A stretch of 38,673 nt of DNA from an uncultured Mycoplasmataceae bacterium (GTDB taxonomy: Bacteria; Bacillota_I; Bacilli_A; Mycoplasmatales; Mycoplasmoidaceae): NCBI GenBank assembly GCA_949290735.1, contig CASESV010000008.1:1-38673 (forward strand), read 5' to 3'. Every line of letters begins with the position of its first letter. The first letter of the stretch is position 1. Shown one piece after another: positions 32,375 to 38,673 of the stretch. The notes under the pieces were generated by a model. The model had not been told where the DNA came from. It did no database searches and was given only the letters and a program-made list of their open reading frames with translations. A program made the position numbers and the translations under genes.

Positions 32375-32398
32375 TCACTAAATAATTTAATAAAATAA

Positions 32399-34480
32399 TT
32401 AGTTTGCTGATTTTTTTCCACGTGATAAAACGATTTCATCGGTAAGGTTTTTTGGTACTTGTGAATAATGGCTAAATTGCATTGTATATGTACCACGACC
32501 TTGAGTATTTGATCTTAAATCTGTTGCATAACCAAACATTTCACTTAAAGGTACTTTTGCTTTAATAGTTTGAGCATTTCCTCTTTGTTCTTGACCTTCT
32601 AATAAACCACGACGTTTTGATATATCACCAAGCACTGTCCCAACATATTCATCTGGAGTTGTAATATCAACAGACATAATTGGTTCAAGTAAAACAGCTT
32701 TACATGATTTAGCAGCTTCTTTTAAACACATTGAGGCTGCAATTTTATATGCCATCCCTGATGAGTCAACATCATGGTATGAACCATCAAATAATGTTGC
32801 TTTGATATCGATTAATGGGTATCCAGCTAATGGACCAGATAACATCGCTTCTTTTAACCCATTTTCAATTTCTTTAATATATTCACCTGGTATTTTACCA
32901 CCAACAATTTTGTTTTCAAAAATAAAACCTTGTTCATGATTAGGTTCAAAATTAATTTTTACATGTCCATATTGTCCACGTCCACCTGATTGTTTAATAT
33001 ATTTTCCTTCAGCTTCATTAGCTACAGTGAATGTTTCACGATATGAAACTTGAGGAGCACCAACATTTACTAATACCCCAAATTCTCTTTTCATACGATC
33101 AACTAAAACATCCAGGTGTAATTCACCCATCCCTGCAATAATTGTTTGTCCTGTTTCTTCATCTGTATAAGTTTTAAAAGTTGGATCTTCTTCAGCTAAT
33201 TTTGATAAAGCTATTCCCATTTTTTCTTGATCAGCTTTAGTTTTAGGTTCAACTGCTAAACTAATAACTGGGTCAGCAAATTGCATTTGTTCAAGAATTA
33301 TATGATTTTTTTCATCACATAATGTATCACCAGTTGTTGTATCTTTTAAACCAATAACAGCACAAATATCACCAGCACGAATTTCATCAATTTCAATTCT
33401 TTCATTAGCATTCATTTTTACTAAACGTGAAATTCTTTCTTTTTCACCTTTTGTAGCATTGTATACATATGATCCTTTTTGTAAAACCCCAGAATATAAA
33501 CGCATAAATGTTAATCTACCAACAAATGGGTCAGTAGCAACTTTAAATGCTAATGCACTAAATGGTTCATCGTCTTTATTGTGTCTTTCAGTTTCTTGAC
33601 CATTATCAAGTACTCCTTTAATTGGTGGAATATCAACTGGGCTTGGTAAGAAAGCAACAATTGCATCAAGTAAAAGTTTTACCCCTTTATTTTTAAAAGC
33701 TGTACCTGCTAACACAGGATATAATTTTGTTGAAATAACACCTTTACGAATACAAGCTCTAATTTCATCTATTGTTGGTTCAGTACCAGATAAGAATTTT
33801 TCCATTACTGCATCATCAAACTCAACAATATCTTCTAACATTTTATTTCTTCAATCTTTAGCTTTTGATGCATATTCTGCTGGAATATCTTTTACTTCAT
33901 AATTTTCATGTTGTTCACCATCAAAGAAGTAAGCTTTCATTTCTATTAAATCAATACATCCAACAAAATCTTGTTCTGCACCCATTGGTAATTGAATTGG
34001 AGTTGCTTTAACACCTAATCTATCAATTATTGATTTAACAGAATATTCAAAATCAGCACCTGTTTTATCCATTTTATTAACAAAAACAATTCTTGGAACA
34101 TTATATTTTGTCGCTTGTCTTCAAACTGTTTCTGTTTGTGGCTCAACACCATTTTGACCATCAAGAACTGCTACTGCACCATCAAGAACTCTTAATGATC
34201 TTTCAACTTCAACTGTAAAGTCTACGTGTCCTGGTGTATCAATAACATTTAATTGGTGTCCTTTTCATACAACATATGTTGCTGCTGAAGTAATTGTAAT
34301 TCCTCTTTCCTTTTCTTGTTCCATTCAGTCCATTGTAGATTCACCATCATGTGTTTCTCCAATTTTATGTTTTTTACCTGTGTGGAATAAGATTCTTTCA
34401 GTACATGTTGTTTTTCCAGCATCAATATGTGCCATGATACCAAAGTTTCTAAACATTTTTATATCAAATTCTCTTGCCAT
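32399..34480 (-). CDS. fusA: Elongation factor G
   Basis: The 693-aa translocase starts [20 protein letters not shown] and continues into [33 protein letters not shown] and [12 protein letters not shown]. Later domains include [20 protein letters not shown] and [16 protein letters not shown] near the C-terminus. It drives ribosome translocation and recycling. Several TGA-Trp codons (DWMEQ, VVWKG, TVWRQ, DWRNK) interrupt it in the standard code. It is the third gene of rpsL-rpsG-fusA, with 56 bases after rpsG and AAAGGAG upstream. Confidence 0.98.
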
Positions 34481-34536
34481 AAATCTCCTTTATTATGTAT
34501 AGTCAAATATAAGCTTAATAATCTGAATAGTTTTTA

Positions 34537-35004
<468 letters not shown>

Positions 35005-35037
35005 TTTAAATTTCTCCTATTTATTTAATTTAAGTGT

Positions 35038-35457
35038 TTATTCTTTTGCTTTTGGTAATTTAGCACCATATAATGAACGACCTTGTTTTCTGTCTTTAAC
35101 ACCTTGTGTATCTGCAGTACCTCTTACAATATGATATCTAACCCCTGGTAAGTCCTTTACTCTACCACCACGAATTAATACCACACTGTGTTCTTGTAAA
35201 TTGTGGCCTTCTCCTGGGATATAAGCCAATACTTCTTGATTATTTGTTAAACGTACCTTAGCATATTTACGTAATGCTGAGTTTGGTTTCTTAGGTGTCA
35301 TTGTCCCAACTCTGGTACAAACCCCACGTTTAAGAGGTGATGGATTATACTTTGATTTTTTTTCAATAGTATTGTAAGTTGTAAGTAAAGCCGGTGATTT
35401 AGTTTTCTTAATCTTTGGTTTACGTTCATGACGAATTAATTGTGCAATTGTAGGCAT
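35038..35457 (-). CDS. rpsL: 30S ribosomal protein S12
   Basis: The 139-aa protein starts [20 protein letters not shown] and has [20 protein letters not shown] and [20 protein letters not shown]. The lysine in TPKKPNS, the usual streptomycin-resistance position, is wild type. It is the first gene of the str operon rpsL-rpsG-fusA; tuf has been separated from it. A strong AAGGAGAG precedes the ATG, and a structured leader lies upstream at 35475-35504. Confidence 0.98.
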   Translation of the reverse strand: MPTIAQLIRHERKPKIKKTKSPALLTTYNTIEKKSKYNPSPLKRGVCTRVGTMTPKKPNSALRKYAKVRLTNNQEVLAYIPGEGHNLQEHSVVLIRGGRVKDLPGVRYHIVRGTADTQGVKDRKQGRSLYGAKLPKAKE

Positions 35458-35474
35458 TTTCTCTCCTTCCTAAA

Positions 35475-35504
35475 TTGATAACTACCCCGTGTGTATCAAG
35501 GTAG
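35475..35504 (-). promoter_or_regulatory. Structured rpsL leader with interleaved pairings
   Basis: Reading the minus strand, CTACC, TTGATA, CACACGG, GGTAG, T and TATCAA follow in order. CTACC can pair with GGTAG and TTGATA with TATCAA; the two pairings interleave, giving either a pseudoknot or two mutually exclusive hairpins. The element ends 17 bases before the rpsL ATG and is much more GC-rich than its surroundings. A candidate for ribosomal-protein autoregulation; no known leader family was recognised. Confidence 0.5.
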
Positions 35505-35516
35505 AACTAAAAAAAA

Positions 35517-35530
35517 TAAGTAAAAACTTA
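35517..35530 (-). terminator. Weak hairpin and T-run upstream of rpsL
   Basis: On the minus strand a 5-bp stem TAAGT/ACTTA with a 4-base loop is followed by eight T residues. It may terminate pflB-region transcripts or act as an attenuator ahead of the rpsL leader. The stem is short, so the call is tentative. Confidence 0.3.
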
Positions 35531-35609
35531 CCAATATATAATATCATAATTTAAAAAATATTTATATATTTTTTGTGTTTATACTTATTTTTTTAGCTAT
35601 TTATGATTA

Positions 35610-35903
35610 TTATTTTTCATATTCACGAGACTGATCCATATTATTTCTTGATTTATTACACTTAATATGAACAGCTCTCATGTTATTCAATTTTCATGAT
35701 CCACCTTCACTCTTTGGAACGATTAAATCGATGTTTCATGCAAATTGACTTTCTTTTGTTTTTTCATTTGTAAAATGAGAACCATATAACATTTTTTGAT
35801 TACAAATAGGACAAAGTTTATGGTTACGAATTGAACAATCACCACTACCACAAGTACAGTCTTTTGCCTCTTTTCACAATCTTTCAGTATTAGGTCTATA
35901 CAT
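35610..35903 (-). CDS. Small HNH-like zinc protein, first HNH histidine replaced
   Basis: The 97-aa frame starts MYRPNTERLWKEAKDCTCGS and has CxC, C-P-I-C and a later CNKSR, the zinc-knuckle pattern of HNH proteins. The core WNIDLIVPKSEGG...NNMRAVHIKCNKSR matches the HNH layout (DHxxPxxxGG...N...H..CN), but Leu stands where the first catalytic His (DH) is expected. It may be an inactive, nucleic-acid-binding derivative. Three Trp are TGA. Its ATG lies 4 bases after the pflB stop, so the two are probably co-translated. GAGAGGATATTAGATAAAGT before the ATG overlaps the pflB end and offers a ribosome-binding site. Confidence 0.72.
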
Positions 35904-35907
35904 TACT

Positions 35908-38496
35908 TTATCTAATATCCTCTCATGAGTTTCCTGAAACTAAATCCTTTTTATTAGGTTTAGTATTATTAATTGAATTATTAGAAGTTATTTTTTTAGA
36001 TGTTTTTCTTTTTGACGCAGCCTTTTTAGTTTTTGTTTTTTTAGTTTTAACTGGTGTTGAACTTTTTGGTTTATTGTTTGATAAAGATGCTGCTGCTTTT
36101 TTTGTTTGTTCAGTTGGTTTTTTAATTCAACAGAAGTAACAAATATGGTTACCATTATCTAATTTAACTGATGTTCAATTATCATCATCACGACATAAAC
36201 AACACACTTCTTGTTCATTGTTATTACCAGCTAATTTATGTCATTGTTTTCTTCTTTTGTTATAATCATAATCTCCAAAATCTTTTAAAGAAATAACTTG
36301 GTGTTTTTGATTAGTAGGAATAGAAGCTGCTTTAGTTTTTTGTTTTTTTACTACTAACGATTTATTTGGTTTTGATTTTTGATTAATAAAATCATCAGCA
36401 TTAGTAATTGAACAAGATCCACCTTCACAGTTTCCAATAGTACTTAAATCTCCGTGAATTACACCTAAACTATCTTTACCAAGAGCATTTGGAACAATTG
36501 AGAATGTATTACTAATTCCATCTGCAGCATATTTGAAAGGTAATTTAGCAACTGAATTTAATGAAGCAACTGCTCCCTTAGAATCACGACCATGCATTGG
36601 GTTAGCACCTGGAGCAAATGGTTCACCAGCTTTTCTACCATCAGGAGTGTCACCAGTAGCCTTACCATAAACAACATTTGATGTAATAGTTAGAATTGAC
36701 ATTGTTTGTAATGAATTACGATATGTTTTGTGTTTTCTAATTTCTGTCATAAAAAATTTAACAATATCAATTGCAATTTTATCTACACGATTATCATCAT
36801 TCCCATATTTTGGAAAATCACCCTTAGTTTCAAAAGAAATTAATTGGTTTCCTTTATAAATTGGTTTTACATTTGCATATTTTATTGCAGATAATGAGTC
36901 TGCTGCAACACTTAGACCTGCAATACCGGTTGCAAAAAATCTAAAAGTGTCTGTATCATATAATGCCATTTCTGCAGCTTCATAATAATACTTATCATGC
37001 ATATAATGAATTACATTTAAAGTATTTACATATAAACCTGCTAATCATGATAATGTTTCTTTATAACGTTTTCAAACTTCATCAAAGTTCAATTTTTTAC
37101 CATGAGCTAAAGGTTTAGTTAATGGACCTAAATGAATTTCTGGATGTAATTCATCATAACCACCACTAATTGCATATAATAATGCTTTTGCTAAATTTGC
37201 TCTTGCTCCAAAGAATTGCATTTGTTTACCAACTTTCATTGGTGATACACAACATGCAATTGCATAATCATCTCCATGAGTATGAATCATTAAATCATCT
37301 GATTCATATTGCATAGAAGAGAATAAAATTGAATATTTTGCACAGAAGTTTTTAAAGTTTTTTGGAAGTTTTTGAGATCATAAAATTGTTAAATTTGGTT
37401 CAGGCGCTGGTCCCATATTACTTAATGTATGAATAACTCTAAATGAAGTTTTTGTAACCAGTGTTCTACCATCAAGCCCCATTCCACCAATAGATTCAGT
37501 AGCTCATACTGGGTCACCACTAAACAATTGATTATATGCTGGTGGTCTCATGAATTTAACAATTCTTAATTTCATAACAAAATGGTCAATTAATTCTTGT
37601 GCTGCTTTTTCAGTTAAAGTACCATTTTTTAAATCTCTTTCAATATAAATATCAAAGAAAGTAGAAGTTCTTCCTAAACTCATTGCAGCACCATTTTGTT
37701 CTCTAATAGCTGCTAAATAGCCAAAATAAGTTCATTGAATTGCTTCTTTTGCATTAGTTGCAGGACCTGAAATATCATATCCATATGAATTTGCCATCTT
37801 TTTCATTTTTTCAAGAGCTCTAATTTGTTCAGTAAGTTCTTCAGATGCTCTGATTGTGTCTTCATTCATTTCTGGACCAATAGCATTTTTATCTTTTTTC
37901 TTTTCTTGAATTAAAAAATCAATACCATATAATGCTACTCTACGATAATCACCAATAATACGACCTCTTGCATATGCATCAGGAAGCCCTGTAATAACGT
38001 GGCTCTTACGAGCAAGACGCATTTCGTCAGTATATGCATCAAAAACACCTTGATTATGTGTTTTACGATATTTTTCAAATATTTCATCTACTTTAGGATC
38101 TGATTTAAATCCATATGATGTAGCTGCTTGTTGAGCTGTTCTAATACCACCGATTGGCATGTATGCTCTTTTAAATAATTCATCTGTTTGTAAACCAACT
38201 ATTTTTTCTTTATTTTTATCTTTTGGATCAATATATGCAGCATCAAATACATCAATTGCTGATACTCTTGTATCCATTTTTAAAACTCCACCATTTGCTA
38301 ATTCTTGTTGAGTTTTCTTGCTAATAATTGCTCATAATTCATTTGTAGCTTTTGTTGGACCTACTAAAAATGAATCATCTCCAGTATAAGGAGTGTAATT
38401 TTTTTGGATGAAATCTCTAACATTAACTGATTTAGTTCAATCACCTTTTTTAAATCCTTTTCAGGCAGTTTCAAAAATATTATTTTGCTTTGCCAT
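35908..38496 (-). CDS. pflB: Pyruvate formate-lyase lacking the glycyl-radical domain, with novel tail
   Basis: The 862-aa product aligns by eye with Escherichia coli PFL (760 aa) from [20 protein letters not shown] through [38 protein letters not shown] and the catalytic pair C415-C416 (IACCVSPM) to [11 protein letters not shown] near residue 675. PFL turns pyruvate and CoA into acetyl-CoA and formate under anaerobiosis. The last 75 residues of normal PFL, with the radical glycine in RVSGYA, are absent. Instead residues 676-862 hold [10 protein letters not shown], a ribbon CCLC...CYFC (765-789) and a Lys/Ser/Asn-rich end. GGAGA precedes the start. A separate glycyl-radical subunit and PflA are predicted elsewhere. 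No promoter could be fixed in the 177 bases upstream. Confidence 0.93.
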
Positions 38497-38673
38497 AATA
38501 ATTCTCCATTCTATACAATTATTATAAAACTAAATATTAATATTTACATATTTATATAAAAATTTTATATATTATTGATAATTTGCAGCGAAAATGAGCC
38601 TAAATTTAAAAATGTGAAAATATTGTGCATTTTCTTCCTTGCCTTATTATATCCTAAAGATATATAATATGTT

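Noticed and set aside
35610-36471. A hidden glycyl-radical domain in another frame downstream of pflB
   Set aside because: I read the pflB tail and the following gene; no RVSGYA-like segment was seen in the frames examined, so a simple frameshift does not explain the loss.

Overview
This window reads as a chromosome segment from a mycoplasma (class Mollicutes). The DNA is very AT-rich. Almost every conserved gene is open only if UGA is read as tryptophan (for example ymdB, smc, rnc, cls, fusA, rpsG and pflB), and all accepted genes end in TAA or TAG. The small SMC protein, the tRNA cluster and the str genes fit this. I cannot name the species. Pyruvate formate-lyase, a choloylglycine-hydrolase-type enzyme and a glutathione peroxidase suggest a host-associated, possibly gut or mucosal, organism of the Malacoplasma/Ureaplasma side of the mycoplasmas; that placement is inference.

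Layout. Positions 1-228 hold the start of a proline-rich repeat protein (minus). Positions 516-958 hold five tRNA genes (Asn, Glu, Val, Thr, Leu) ending in a terminator. Then come ymdB (+), and a HIT hydrolase, a small membrane protein and rpmF (-). Positions 2724-5689 (+) are accessory: an unrecognised 478-aa protein, a three-repeat CRISPR array without cas genes, a 59-aa zinc-ribbon protein and a bile-salt-hydrolase-like enzyme. Positions 5745-14540 (-) hold a DEDDh exonuclease with a CxC cysteine cluster, a 1385-aa repeat-containing surface protein, endonuclease IV and the tRNA wobble-uridine operon trmR-trhP1-trhP2. A four-helix membrane protein (+) follows.

Positions 15305-25289 are one dense minus-strand block: a 55-aa coiled coil, cls, deoC, plsX, rnc, smc, ftsY, ylxM, a HAD-like protein and a trigger-factor-like fragment. 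It joins phospholipid synthesis, RNA processing, chromosome condensation and SRP targeting, echoing the plsX-rnc-smc-ftsY order of Firmicutes. Further on are a membrane protein (-), gpx (+) facing a decayed amino-acid permease, tuf, a heterodimeric ABC exporter pair, fusA-rpsG-rpsL with a structured rpsL leader, a small HNH-like protein and pflB.

The most unusual object is pflB. It keeps the catalytic Cys-Cys pair and the whole PFL barrel, but the C-terminal glycyl-radical domain is absent. In its place is a roughly 185-residue tail with a C-x2-C...C-x2-C zinc ribbon and a lysine-rich end. This predicts a split enzyme needing a separate glycyl-radical subunit. A similar ribbon occurs as the stand-alone 59-aa protein near the CRISPR array. 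No transposase, integrase, rRNA or complete cas gene was seen.
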